From Ruminococcus flavefaciens (GTDB lineage Bacteria; Bacillota; Clostridia; Oscillospirales; Ruminococcaceae), in assembly GCA_004554385.1 (NCBI GenBank), contig SFMO01000004.1:1-36923 (forward strand): a DNA stretch of 36,923 bases, in the 5' to 3' direction. A program made the translations under genes and the position numbers. Within the stretch, counting starts at the first letter, position 1. Each line of letters opens with the position of its first letter. Positions 25,300 through 33,293 of this stretch are shown here, piece by piece. The notes under the pieces were generated by a model that saw nothing but the letters and a program-made list of their open reading frames with translations, ran no database searches and was not told where the DNA came from.

Positions 25300-26054
25300 C
25301 AAAGATCAGAAAGCCCTTGATATTCACATTATGCCTGATACCTGCTGCAGCAGTCGGCGGTTGGTTCATGGCTCAGATGTCCACAGCAAGTGCAGACAAA
25401 GCAGCTCTTGAAGCTGCCATTCAGCAGGTCGGAAGTAAGGAAATGGTCATGCTCATCACGATGATACAGACAGTCGTATATGCTGTGATTTGCGGCTTCT
25501 TCGGATATCTTGTTGCAGACAAGATCGGTCTTATCCGTCCATTCCGGTTTGACAAAAAGAACACTCTCATCACACTGCTTGCAGGGGCGTTATGCGGAAT
25601 TGTACTGAGTGCTGATGCTTTTTCCTTTGCGAAATGGATACCCGAACTGGCAGACAGCTATGTGGCTTCCGGGAGATTTGATGCCCCCACATGGATCGCC
25701 TCTGTTCTGTACGGCGGTGTCATTGAGGAAGTTATGCTGCGGCTGTTCTTTATGAGCCTGCTCGCACTGATCGGCTGGAAGCTGTTTTGCAGAAAAGAGA
25801 ATGCTGTTCCCGAAAAGATGCTTGTTTTCTCGAATATCATCGCCGCTGCATTGTTTGCCGCAGGACACCTGCCTGCAACTATTCAGACATTCGGACATCT
25901 GACCCCCATGCTTATATGCAGATGCTTTCTGATGAACGGCGCATTTGGTATCGTGTTCGGCAGGCTCTACCGGAAATACGGCATACAGTATGCGATGCTT
26001 GCACATATACTGACACATATCATCAGCAGAACGATCTGGCTTATCATTTTTTGA
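25296..26054 (+). CDS. CPBP-family intramembrane glutamic protease
   Basis: 252 residues with about eight hydrophobic segments. The three signature motifs are all present: EEVMLR (EExxxR), FAAGH (FxxxH) and AHILTH (HxxxH). This is the Abi/CAAX-protease-like CPBP family: intramembrane proteases used in bacteriocin self-immunity and other membrane processing. The start overlaps the regulator's stop (ATGA). Target not known. Confidence 0.9.
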   Translation: MTKIRKPLIFTLCLIPAAAVGGWFMAQMSTASADKAALEAAIQQVGSKEMVMLITMIQTVVYAVICGFFGYLVADKIGLIRPFRFDKKNTLITLLAGALCGIVLSADAFSFAKWIPELADSYVASGRFDAPTWIASVLYGGVIEEVMLRLFFMSLLALIGWKLFCRKENAVPEKMLVFSNIIAAALFAAGHLPATIQTFGHLTPMLICRCFLMNGAFGIVFGRLYRKYGIQYAMLAHILTHIISRTIWLIIF

Positions 26055-26064
26055 GGTGAATAAT

Positions 26065-27012
26065 ATGAAGTTCAGAGAAAAGAAAATTACGATTCAGGGT
26101 GAATATCCGATCGGGGCTACGATCACTTATGAGGACGAAAGCAAGAGATCTCCTGCCGTTGTCATCATCATGGGAACAGGAAAGCTCGACCGTGACGGAA
26201 ACGGTTTCGGACTTCATTCCAATATATATAAGGAATTGGCACATACATTTGCAGAGTGCGGCTATGTATCTGCCCGTTACGACAAGCGCGGCACTCACGG
26301 ATCGGGCGGCAGTTTCAACAGTGCAGGACTATCAGACCTGACGAATGATGCGATCTCTGTGATCCGCTATCTGAAAAGCCTGCCGTATGTTGATGAAAAC
26401 AGAATACTCGTCTGCGGACACAGCGAGGGAACGATGATTGCAACTCTTGTAACGGAAAAAGAAGAAACATCAGGACTGATCCTGCTGGGCGGTGCAGGAA
26501 TGTGCATAAAGGATGCACTTTATTATCAGAACAAACGAATGGCTGAGGAGCTTCCCTCTATAAAAGGATTGACAGGTGCGATCTTGCGAAAGATCTTCGA
26601 TCTCAATAAACAGCTTGCAACGATTGATGATATGTTCGGGAAAAGCAAGGAAACAAACAAAGAAAAAGTGTATGTCAAGGGCGCAGGTATGCCTGCAAAA
26701 TGGCTGAGGGAACACGGAGCATACACCTCAGAGGATTTTGCTGAGATCCTGAAAAGTTACGGCAAGCCTGTACTTGCGATCACAGGCAAGGCTGATTTTC
26801 AGGCAGACTATCACAGACTTGAAGCGTTCCGGTCGGAGAGCAATATAAAGTGCTTTGCTCCCGAAGGACTTACACATATTCTGCGGGTAAATGACGGGGA
26901 AAACGGTATTCTGAATGTGAAGAAAACATATCGCAGACTCATAAAAGAGCCGCTCGATGCCGGTCTGATAAGGACGATAAAAGACTGGCTTGATGATCTT
27001 GTACTGAAATGA
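26065..27012 (+). CDS. Alpha/beta hydrolase (dienelactone hydrolase/BAAT-like)
   Basis: 315 residues; GAGGTGA five bases before ATG 26065 sets the start (GTG 26056 is in frame but lacks a site). VVIIMGTGKLDRDGNG, YVSARYDKRGTHGS, nucleophile elbow ILVCGHSEGTM (G-H-S-E-G), and a C-terminal TGKADFQADYH with GLTHILR carrying the acid and His. Eleven bases downstream of the protease gene, so operonic. Substrate unknown; acyl or peptide esters possible. Confidence 0.85.
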   Translation: MKFREKKITIQGEYPIGATITYEDESKRSPAVVIIMGTGKLDRDGNGFGLHSNIYKELAHTFAECGYVSARYDKRGTHGSGGSFNSAGLSDLTNDAISVIRYLKSLPYVDENRILVCGHSEGTMIATLVTEKEETSGLILLGGAGMCIKDALYYQNKRMAEELPSIKGLTGAILRKIFDLNKQLATIDDMFGKSKETNKEKVYVKGAGMPAKWLREHGAYTSEDFAEILKSYGKPVLAITGKADFQADYHRLEAFRSESNIKCFAPEGLTHILRVNDGENGILNVKKTYRRLIKEPLDAGLIRTIKDWLDDLVLK

Positions 27013-27040
27013 TAACAGATAATGATTTCGTAAAGGGAAT

Positions 27041-27563
27041 ATGCTGTCCCTTGATTTGGAGGATAAGGGGCTTGTGACAGATCAGATCATGCTGACAGTC
27101 GGCTATGACCGTGAGAGCCTTGCTGACAGTCACTACCGGGGCGAAGTGGTTTACGACCGCTACGGCAGAAAAGTTCCGAAACACACCCTATGGTACGCAA
27201 AATCTCGATAAACACACCTCGTCCACAAGAAAAATGGTCGAAGCGACAATGAAGCTTTTTGATCGTATCTTTGATAAAACTCTGCTTGCAAGGCGGATAA
27301 ACCTTGTTGCCTGCAATGTCATCAAGGAAAGCGATGTGCCTGAGAGCGAGAGCTACGAACAGCTTTCCCTGTTCGATACGGAAGAAACGCTACAAGACCG
27401 TGCGGACGATGAGAAGGCTCTTGAAAAAGAAAGAGCATTGCAGGAGGCGATGCTCACGATCAAACACAAATTCGGAAAGAATGCCGTTCTGAAAGGCACG
27501 AACTTTACGGAGGGAGCAACGGCGAAGGAGCGCAACCGGCAGATAGGCGGGCATAAGGCTTGA
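27041..27563 (+). pseudogene. Y-family DNA polymerase (UmuC/ImuB-like) C-terminal remnant
   Basis: Frame 1 from 27041 reads DLEDKGLVTDQIMLTVGYDRE through GRKVPKHT. An extra base near 27190 then shifts the match to the frame reading YGTQNLDKHTSSTRKMV, LFDRIFDKTLLARRINLVA and YEQLSLFDTEE. This order is the little-finger/C-terminal part of the Y-family polymerases carried by Clostridia mobile elements. The catalytic palm is missing. A YolD-like partner remnant lies at 28185, beyond the XRE gene. Confidence 0.7.
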
Positions 27564-27692
27564 AAACGTTAAAATTAGTATCGCTGTTTATGGGGAATTC
27601 CCGAAAACACGCCGTTTTCGCTGTTTGTGGTAACGACATTTTTCAATTTGTAATATATTATATAATCATAAACACGAAAGGAGGTATCCAAA

Positions 27693-28181
27693 ATGGATAC
27701 AGTAAAAATCGGTAAATTTCTCAAAGAACTTCGTAAAGAAAAAGGTTACACTCAGGAAACACTTGGTGAAAAAGTCGGTGTAACCAATAAGACAGTTTCA
27801 CGCTGGGAAACAGGAACATATATGCCGCCTGTTGAATGTCTTGTTCTGCTTTCAGATATATATGATGTCAGTATAAATGAAATAGTTGCAGGGCAGAGGT
27901 TGAGTAAAACCGAATTCACTGAGGCAGCAGAAGAAAACCTGTCAGAAGCACTTCAGCTAAGTGAAAACGTATATAAGCAAAGAGAGAAAAGGCTCATGCT
28001 TATAATGGCTATTTCCACGATCATTGCTATGGTATTGATCTGTCTTGTTCCGTTTGACAAAGGAGAAATGGTAAAAAGTCTGATAACTATCTTACTTATT
28101 ATAGGACTTGCCTTCATTAGTAATACATTGAATATCGTTGCGCTTGCACAAAATAAAGAAAAATACGGAAAAAGGGATTGA
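27693..28181 (+). CDS. XRE-family regulator with membrane helices
   Basis: 162 residues, AAAGGAGGTATCC before ATG. Residues 5-60 are an HTH_3 domain (IGKFLKELRKEKGYTQETLG; VTNKTVSRWETGTYMPP). A linker of about 45 residues follows, then two hydrophobic helices (about 105-120 and 128-150), so the DNA-binding domain would be held at the membrane. A -10 TATAAT (27661-27666) lacks a clear -35. It separates the polymerase remnant from its YolD-like partner. Confidence 0.85.
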   Translation: MDTVKIGKFLKELRKEKGYTQETLGEKVGVTNKTVSRWETGTYMPPVECLVLLSDIYDVSINEIVAGQRLSKTEFTEAAEENLSEALQLSENVYKQREKRLMLIMAISTIIAMVLICLVPFDKGEMVKSLITILLIIGLAFISNTLNIVALAQNKEKYGKRD

Positions 28182-28184
28182 ACT

Positions 28185-28304
28185 TTGAATGGGAATTACG
28201 ATGATATAAAACACCTCTCCCGTCCGCAGTATGACGATCTGCACCCGATGTCCATGCAGGACAGGGCGGCGCAGTTCTCACCCTTTGCGGCACTTGTGGG
28301 ATAG
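28185..28304 (+). pseudogene. YolD-like protein fragment
   Basis: The frame reads NYDDIKHLSRPQYDDLHPMS then MQDRAAQFSPFAALVG and ends at TAG. The P-x-M-S-x-x-x-RAAQF-x-PFAAL motif is diagnostic of YolD-like proteins, which accompany Y-family polymerases. Relatives continue for 60-100 more residues, so it is truncated. Confidence 0.65.
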
Positions 28305-28321
28305 AATCAACAAAGCAGTGC

Positions 28322-28444
28322 TGCAGAGCATATAACAAGTTCATTGCCGACTACCCTGATTATGAGATAGAGGTGAAGCTTTGTGCTTTTACGTCAAGAG
28401 AGATGGCAGCGGCTCATAATGTTTTCGACAAGTTTATAAAATGA
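28322..28444 (+). pseudogene. Unassigned C-terminal gene fragment
   Basis: A 40-residue frame, YNKFIADYPDYEIEVKLCAF then TSREMAAAHNVFDKFIK, ends in a natural stop; it has no start or ribosome binding site. It may be the tail of another element gene; the family is not recognised. Confidence 0.35.
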
Positions 28445-28448
28445 GAAA

Positions 28449-28490
28449 ACTCCCTGTGTTTGAAGCACAGGGAGTGATTTATAATGCGGG
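28449..28490 (-). terminator. Terminator downstream of the DUF2828 gene
   Basis: ACTCCCTGTG (28449-28458) pairs with CACAGGGAGT (28466-28475), 10 bp, 7-base loop. On the minus strand it is followed by TTTTCTCATTTT, so it ends the rtcB-ncRNA-DUF2828 transcript about 75 bp after the last stop. It also closes the plus-strand fragments. Confidence 0.75.
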
Positions 28491-28550
28491 ATTTCTATCG
28501 ATTTTAAGGCTTCATTATGTTATACTATCCCGTTCGGGAGCGTTTAGGTC

Positions 28551-30023
28551 TTATGCAGCCGTTATAGGTGCATATCTCTTGGAAGCCAGTATCTTATCCA
28601 TTACAGCCTCAGGGGAGATATTTCCGCCTATGACCATATCGAATACGGCAGGGGAATAGCCCGATACCAGTGCAGCTCCCGTTTCGGAGCGTGTTACAGG
28701 CATCGCATCACATCTTGCGTTTACGTTCCAGAATACTATCTCAGGCAGATCGTAGCCGTACTTGTGGTAGAGCTTTCCCATTGCCTTGAACAGTACATCG
28801 TTGTTGCCGCCGACAACGCAGCAGTCGAACTGCATATCGGAGATTATGTAGAGCTTTGTGGGCATATCTGCTTTTGAGACCTTGTTCTTTACAGCTGTAC
28901 GGAGTATCAGCATGAACACGGCCTCAAGGTTTGTATTTGCCACCTCGTTGAAGGTGTCGCAGTAACGGACCTTTTCCACTATATCATTTCCCTTTATCTC
29001 TACGAGACGGGGCTTTTCGGAGAAAGTGATGAAGTGGTCTGCGAACTCTCCTCTATTGTGCTCTGCAAAGTATATTCCCAGAGACAGTGCTGCGTCTATA
29101 GGACGGATACCACCGCCGCCGCATGTCATGGAACCTGAACCGTCTATAACAGCTATGGCGTTCTCACGTCTTGAAGCTGTCAGGTCGGGCAGGTACTTCC
29201 AAGCAGCGTCCAGTGACTTTCTCTCGGTAGCCGTGATATTGCCTGCAAGTGCTGCTCTGACTATGTCGTATGGGAACAGTCTGTCGGCATTGAGCTTTGC
29301 TGTGCCGTTGTGTACGCTGTTCAGGTAACCCACGTAACGCTCGTTATCATTTCTGATAAAAGCGCGGCGGTACTTGAACATAGCGCATGAGGGCTGAACC
29401 TCATAGTCAAATGTGTAGTCATGCTCACGGAGGCGGTTTTCCAGTATATCCGTATATGCTCTCAGAGCGGACAGAGTCTTTCTGTATACAGGCTCGGTCA
29501 TGCCAAGCAGAGCTGCCATACGTCTGCCCTTGTTTCTTGTATCCTTTGAGGAAGCATTTACAGAAGGCAGCCACTTTGCAAGCAGAGAAGCCTGACCCTT
29601 TGAATTCATAGCAGCTATATCCTTATCCAGTTGAGCCTTTATCTCCTTAGCTGCTGCGTTCTCCAGAGGAGTGCCGAGCAGTACGCACAGGTCGTCGAAA
29701 CGGCCGTACTCAGCGAACATTGGGATATTCTTCTCAACAGCCTTTGGAGCTGTCTTTACCAGTTCGGAAACCGCACAGCGGAAGAAACGTCTCTCTCCAA
29801 GACCGCCTCTTGCGTCACGGGCGAAGAAGACTATCTTCATAGTCTTATCGGGGCCCTCGGCGTAAGCGCGTGTAACCACGTCGGCTATTTCCTGGGCTGT
29901 GGAATTTCTCATCGCACCTGCCTTGAAAAACATATCAAGGCAGAATGAATTTGTTGAACGATAAGCAGTACCGCCGTTCTCGGTATATGTCATGTTGGAT
30001 TCCTTCTTTAAAAAGTTAAGCAT
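28551..30023 (-). CDS. DUF2828 protein (TROVE/Ro60-like with vWA domain)
   Basis: 490 residues, start after GAAAGGAGAATTACT. N-terminal TENGGTAYRSTNSFCLDMFF and MKIVFFARDARGGLGERRFF are DUF2828/TROVE-like helical-repeat signatures (RNA-binding HEAT-like ring in Ro60). From about residue 285 a von Willebrand A domain has a complete metal site: VIDGSGSM (D294-x-S-x-S), Thr in a later loop and Asp in YIISDMQF. By family knowledge, Ro/Rsr proteins bind Y RNAs and misfolded RNA in RNA quality control. Here the gene follows a YrlA-like RNA and rtcB on the same strand, which argues for the same role. Confidence 0.85.
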   Translation of the reverse strand: MLNFLKKESNMTYTENGGTAYRSTNSFCLDMFFKAGAMRNSTAQEIADVVTRAYAEGPDKTMKIVFFARDARGGLGERRFFRCAVSELVKTAPKAVEKNIPMFAEYGRFDDLCVLLGTPLENAAAKEIKAQLDKDIAAMNSKGQASLLAKWLPSVNASSKDTRNKGRRMAALLGMTEPVYRKTLSALRAYTDILENRLREHDYTFDYEVQPSCAMFKYRRAFIRNDNERYVGYLNSVHNGTAKLNADRLFPYDIVRAALAGNITATERKSLDAAWKYLPDLTASRRENAIAVIDGSGSMTCGGGGIRPIDAALSLGIYFAEHNRGEFADHFITFSEKPRLVEIKGNDIVEKVRYCDTFNEVANTNLEAVFMLILRTAVKNKVSKADMPTKLYIISDMQFDCCVVGGNNDVLFKAMGKLYHKYGYDLPEIVFWNVNARCDAMPVTRSETGAALVSGYSPAVFDMVIGGNISPEAVMDKILASKRYAPITAA

Positions 30024-30060
30024 AGTAATTCTCCTTTCAAGTCAGCGTTTTACCATACGT

Positions 30061-30175
30061 TTCCGCAGGGCAGGATTCGAACCTGCGTAAGACCACTTTT
30101 ATTGCTGTTGCTGACTTATTCGCGGCTCATTTTTTGCACAGTGCTTACCCGTTAGGGGCAGCTTCCTGCGTCCCT
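30061..30175 (-). ncRNA. YrlA-like / tRNA-like RNA
   Basis: On the minus strand, acceptor strands CGCAGG (30170-30165) and CCTGCG (30069-30064) pair. The T-arm GCAGG-TTCGAAT-CCTGC (30086-30070) is canonical, with the 7-base T-loop TTCGAAT. A D-like arm follows the 5' acceptor (CCC-TAAC-GGG, then GTAAGC). In place of an anticodon arm there is a long insertion whose ends GTAAGCAC (30148-30141) and GTGGTCTTAC (30096-30087) pair with a 2-base bulge. It has no anticodon loop, no CCA and is 107 nt, so it is not a tRNA. Tight coupling to DUF2828, 38 bp downstream, points to a Y RNA-like molecule mimicking tRNA. The exact fold was not computed. Confidence 0.7.
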
Positions 30176-30584
30176 GAAAATAATGCTGTCAGAGCCGAAA
30201 ATTATTGCTCCATAAATGTGCTGTAAGCGATGTAAAATCACCGTTTCTGATAAGAGTGAGCGCGTGAAACAAGCGCCAACGGTGAAGTGGTCGAGCTGGC
30301 TCAGCTCGCAAGACGCCTTATTCATTATTCAGATGAAATATTGACTTCTGCTGTGTGCGTCTTAAATATTTTTTTAGTAATGCAAGGCACTTTTTATCGT
30401 GAAAGGATAATGAAAAATGCTGTTTGTACCTTAAAAAGTGCTGTGAGCGAAATGCAAGCTGTATTTTTAATTATAGTAAGCGAGTTTACGAGCGTAAACG
30501 TGGAAAGGTGCAGCGTCACGCTGCCAAGACACCGTATGAATATCCTTTTTCATAGATACATCTGCTGTAGGTGTCTTAAACTCG
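30176..30584 (-). ncRNA. Structured RNA array with ACAGCA loops
   Basis: No credible protein. Long-stem hairpins: AAGACACC (30577-30570) with GGTGTCTT (30533-30526); AAGACGC (30363-30357) with GCGTCTT (30316-30310); TCACCGTT (30285-30278) with AACGGTGA (30245-30238); CTCTGA (30194-30189) with TCAGGG (30177-30172). The first two stems are each followed by a G or GC and a 3-base-loop hairpin (GCAGCG/CGCTGC at 30524-30510; CGAGCTG/CAGCTCG at 30308-30292) and then ACC. In the middle, GCACTTTTT (30441-30433) and AAGGTAC (30432-30426) compete for one 3' strand (30395-30384). ACAGCA sits just after most 5' stem strands. Two units share the frame TTTAAGACRC, then ACAGCAGA, so this is a repeated RNA locus, strand inferred from flanking T-arms. 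Confidence 0.6.
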
Positions 30585-30641
30585 TCGCCGTGGGAGTTGA
30601 ACCCGTTCTGAATGAACTGCCTCAATTGCTGTAAGCGGCGA
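30585..30641 (-). ncRNA. Compact tRNA-like module after rtcB
   Basis: Starts 4 nt after the rtcB stop. Acceptor TCGCCG (30641-30636) with CGGCGA (30590-30585); T-arm GGG-TTCAACT-CCC (30604-30592) with a canonical T-loop; a GTTC-ATTCA-GAAC hairpin in front of it (30617-30605); a D-like arm GCTT/AGGC with an ACAGCA-containing loop. At 57 nt it is too short for a tRNA. It may be processed from the rtcB mRNA 3' end by tRNA-type nucleases. Confidence 0.55.
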
Positions 30642-30645
30642 AAAA

Positions 30646-31890
30646 TCAACCTTTAACTACTCCGACGGTGAATAATCTCTTTACAGGCTCTGTAAGATCC
30701 TGCTGATTAGCCATTACATCGCTGATATCCTTGTATGCAAAACGAGCTTCCTCAGCTACATCATTCTTATTATTCTTAGCAAGAACCACATTCTTTTCCT
30801 TCAGGTCTACCATTACAGACTCTACGGAGAAAGTATCCTTTGCCGCCGTTCTGGAGTAAGCTCTGCCTGCGCCGTGGGACGAGGACATAAAGCTGTCCGG
30901 ATTGCCCTTGCCGCGTACTATGTAGCTGTATGAGCCCATAGCACCCGGGATAATACCCGGTTCGCCCTCGCCTGCACGGATAGCACCCTTTCTGTGTACC
31001 CATACATTCTTGCCAAAGTGATTTTCAAGGGCTGCATAGTTGTGGTGGCAGTTTATCTCACCTGAGAAAACAGGAACAATACCAGTGTGCTTCTCGATAT
31101 GCTTTGTGAATATCTCTTTTACCTTACCGAGCATTATTGCACGGTTCTCATAAGCGAAATCCATGCACAGCTGCATCCACGCAAGATAGCGCTGACCTTC
31201 ATCTGTATCAACAGGGAGAAAGGGTAAATTCCACTCGTTGGGCACCTGTGAGAACCATCTGTCGTTCAGCCCGTGAGCTATTCTATTGAAATACTGTCCA
31301 ACTATATTGCCGAAGTGACGGCTTCCTGAATGGAGCATGATACCGCACATTCCGTCATTGTCCTGCTGGAGCTCGATGAAGTGATTTCCACCGCCGAGAG
31401 TACCTGCCTGATAGTATCCCTCATCTATCTGAGGGATAAGCTCCTTATCAGCCTCGTACTGTCCCATTTCAGCCTTTGCACGGTCAAGCACCTCAGATGC
31501 CTGAGCTGTCTTGTAATGTGCAAAGCCTGTGGGGATATTTCTTAAAATATCGCCGCAGATAGTCTGTACAAGGTTTCCGCTGCCTGTAATAGTTTCACGG
31601 AGAAGTGATACAGGAATATCGGTCTGGACATAAGCCATACCGCAGCCTATATCAACTCCTACCGCGTTGGGGATAACAACGTCCTCGCAGGCTATGACTC
31701 CGCCTATGGGCATGCCCTTTCCTGCATGAGTATCGGGCATAAGTGCTATCCACTTGTGTGCGAAGGGTAACTTCGCAAGGTGCTCCGCCTGTTCGATACA
31801 TTTTGTGCCGACAGCTTCCATATCTGTCTGCCATATCTTTATCGGGAGCATATTTTCGTTCTTGTTGTAATGTACGAACATTTTCTTCAC
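30646..31890 (-). CDS. rtcB: RtcB RNA ligase (3'-phosphate/5'-OH)
   Basis: About 414 residues, the short bacterial RtcB type. Joins 2',3'-cyclic or 3'-phosphate RNA ends to 5'-OH ends using GTP and Mn2+. Numbered from Met 31881: NAVGVDIGCGM (Asp77, Cys80) and GGGNHF (His167) with MLHSGSRHFG (His184) bind metal; FMSSSHGAGRAYSR holds the guanylylated His336. Start GTG 31890 has AAAGGA seven bases upstream; ATG 31881 is also possible. No archease gene is adjacent. Its promoter has TATACT (complement of 31915-31920) but no good -35, which suggests activator dependence. Confidence 0.95.
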   Translation of the reverse strand: MKKMFVHYNKNENMLPIKIWQTDMEAVGTKCIEQAEHLAKLPFAHKWIALMPDTHAGKGMPIGGVIACEDVVIPNAVGVDIGCGMAYVQTDIPVSLLRETITGSGNLVQTICGDILRNIPTGFAHYKTAQASEVLDRAKAEMGQYEADKELIPQIDEGYYQAGTLGGGNHFIELQQDNDGMCGIMLHSGSRHFGNIVGQYFNRIAHGLNDRWFSQVPNEWNLPFLPVDTDEGQRYLAWMQLCMDFAYENRAIMLGKVKEIFTKHIEKHTGIVPVFSGEINCHHNYAALENHFGKNVWVHRKGAIRAGEGEPGIIPGAMGSYSYIVRGKGNPDSFMSSSHGAGRAYSRTAAKDTFSVESVMVDLKEKNVVLAKNNKNDVAEEARFAYKDISDVMANQQDLTEPVKRLFTVGVVKG

Positions 31891-31914
31891 TTCTCTTTCC
31901 TTTAGCTTGACTTT

Positions 31915-32003
31915 AGTATACCACATGAATTGGAAATAATCATATAAAAAAATCTGCGCACACTCTTTTGTCACTTGAAAATGACATATTTTTCTGTTAA
32001 TAT
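31915..32003. promoter_or_regulatory. Divergent rtcB / WYL control region
   Basis: WYL promoter, plus strand: TTGAAA (31975-31980), 17 bp, TAATAT (31998-32003). rtcB promoter, minus strand: -10 TATACT (complement of 31915-31920), -35 ATGATT (poor). A dyad TGTCA (31969-31973), 8 bp, TGACA (31982-31986) overlaps the WYL -35 and lies about 70 bp upstream of the rtcB start point. It is a good candidate for WYL-mediated autorepression with activation of rtcB. Confidence 0.5.
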
Positions 32004-32030
32004 ATTAATAAGGAAAGGGGAGTGGCTCAA

Positions 32031-33293
32031 ATGGCAGGTTTCTCGGAGCTTATAAAGAATTTCGACAAAACAAGAGAATATGTTCGGGATTTCTTCATTT
32101 ACGGCTGCAAGGTCAGAAGCGATTTCGATAAAAAGAGCATCCGCACCTATGACGACGAAAAACGCCGCGTGGAGAGCTGGATGCAGGACTATATGCGCTA
32201 TGACGACTCTGTTCACGGCAGAAGTGTTTCCATATCCGTTGACAGCGGTCATATTTCCGAAAATCCGCTGTATAACGCATATTACTCCAAAAGCTTTACT
32301 GATAATGATATAAAGCTGCATTTTCTTCTTATAGATATTCTCTGCGACGGAAAAAGCCGCACTATCAGGGAGCTGACCGATACTCTGAACAGCGAATATG
32401 AGCAGCTGTTTGATGACCAGACTGTCCGCAACAAGCTAAAGGAATATACCGATGAGGGTATAGTTATAGCCGAAAAGCAGGGAAAAACCATGTATTATTC
32501 GCTTTCTGCCGACAGAATAGATGAATACATAAAGAAGTACAGGGGCATTGATGACGCTTTGAAGTTCTTTTCGGAAGCTCCTGATCTTGGAGTTATCGGA
32601 AACAGCATAATGAAAGCTTTCGGTATAAAAAATGACCTGTTCCATATCAAGCATAATTATATGATACACTCTCTTGAAGATATACTTGTTCCCGATATTC
32701 TTGCGGCTATCGACGATAAATGCAGTATAACCGTCAAGAAGTTTGCGGTCAGGGCAGATGACGAGCCTGCGGAAGAAATAATAATACCTATGCAGATACT
32801 TGTCTCAGTTCAGACAGGCAGGCGCTATATAGCAGCCTATGTGCCGAGAAGGCGCAGGTTCGTCACCTTTAGGCTTGACAGGATAAAGCAGATAAAGAGG
32901 GAGGCTGTCTGCACTGACTATGACAGGCTCAGAGAACGCTACGATGTAAATATACAGCGGTGCTTCGGCGTTTCCTTTGGAGACCGTCATGAGGTGGGAG
33001 CGGTAAGCGCCATAAAGATAACGTTTAGTGTTGACGAGAGGAGCGAAAGCTTCATCATAGACCGTTTAGAGCGTGAGAAGCGCTGTGCCATACTTGAAAA
33101 GACAGGTGAATGTCTGTATACTCTTACTGCCGATATATTTGACCCCAACGAGATAATGCACTGGGCAAAGACATTTATCGGGCGAATAGTGTCAATAGAG
33201 GGCGGCACAGAGAAGATAAGGCTGCGTTTTTACAGTGACATTCGCAGAATGTATCGAATGTACGGAGGTATTGAAGATGAACATATTCAGTGA
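32031..33293 (+). CDS. WYL-domain transcriptional regulator 1
   Basis: About 420 residues. N-terminal part with KVRSDFDKKSIRTYDDEKRR, a winged helix at about 90-160 (DGKSRTIRELTDTLN; FDDQTVRNKLKEY), then a WYL domain: IPMQILVSVQTGRRYIAAY and RRFVTFRLDRIKQI, plus a WCX C-terminal extension. WYL domains are known to bind nucleic-acid ligands in several regulators. GGGGAG eight bases before ATG 32031 sets the start. Divergent from rtcB, and overlapped by the second WYL gene. Confidence 0.85.
   Translation: MAGFSELIKNFDKTREYVRDFFIYGCKVRSDFDKKSIRTYDDEKRRVESWMQDYMRYDDSVHGRSVSISVDSGHISENPLYNAYYSKSFTDNDIKLHFLLIDILCDGKSRTIRELTDTLNSEYEQLFDDQTVRNKLKEYTDEGIVIAEKQGKTMYYSLSADRIDEYIKKYRGIDDALKFFSEAPDLGVIGNSIMKAFGIKNDLFHIKHNYMIHSLEDILVPDILAAIDDKCSITVKKFAVRADDEPAEEIIIPMQILVSVQTGRRYIAAYVPRRRRFVTFRLDRIKQIKREAVCTDYDRLRERYDVNIQRCFGVSFGDRHEVGAVSAIKITFSVDERSESFIIDRLEREKRCAILEKTGECLYTLTADIFDPNEIMHWAKTFIGRIVSIEGGTEKIRLRFYSDIRRMYRMYGGIEDEHIQ

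Noticed and set aside
25590..26018. Minus-strand open frame opposite the CPBP gene
   Set aside because: Shadow; the plus-strand frame has all three CPBP motifs.
30061..30175. Functional tRNA gene
   Set aside because: The T-arm is canonical but there is no anticodon arm, the length is 107 nt and the central insertion forms its own stem.
30287..30634. Plus-strand open frame of 115 codons inside the RNA locus
   Set aside because: No ribosome binding site or recognisable protein; it is the antisense of structured RNA with T-arms on the other strand.
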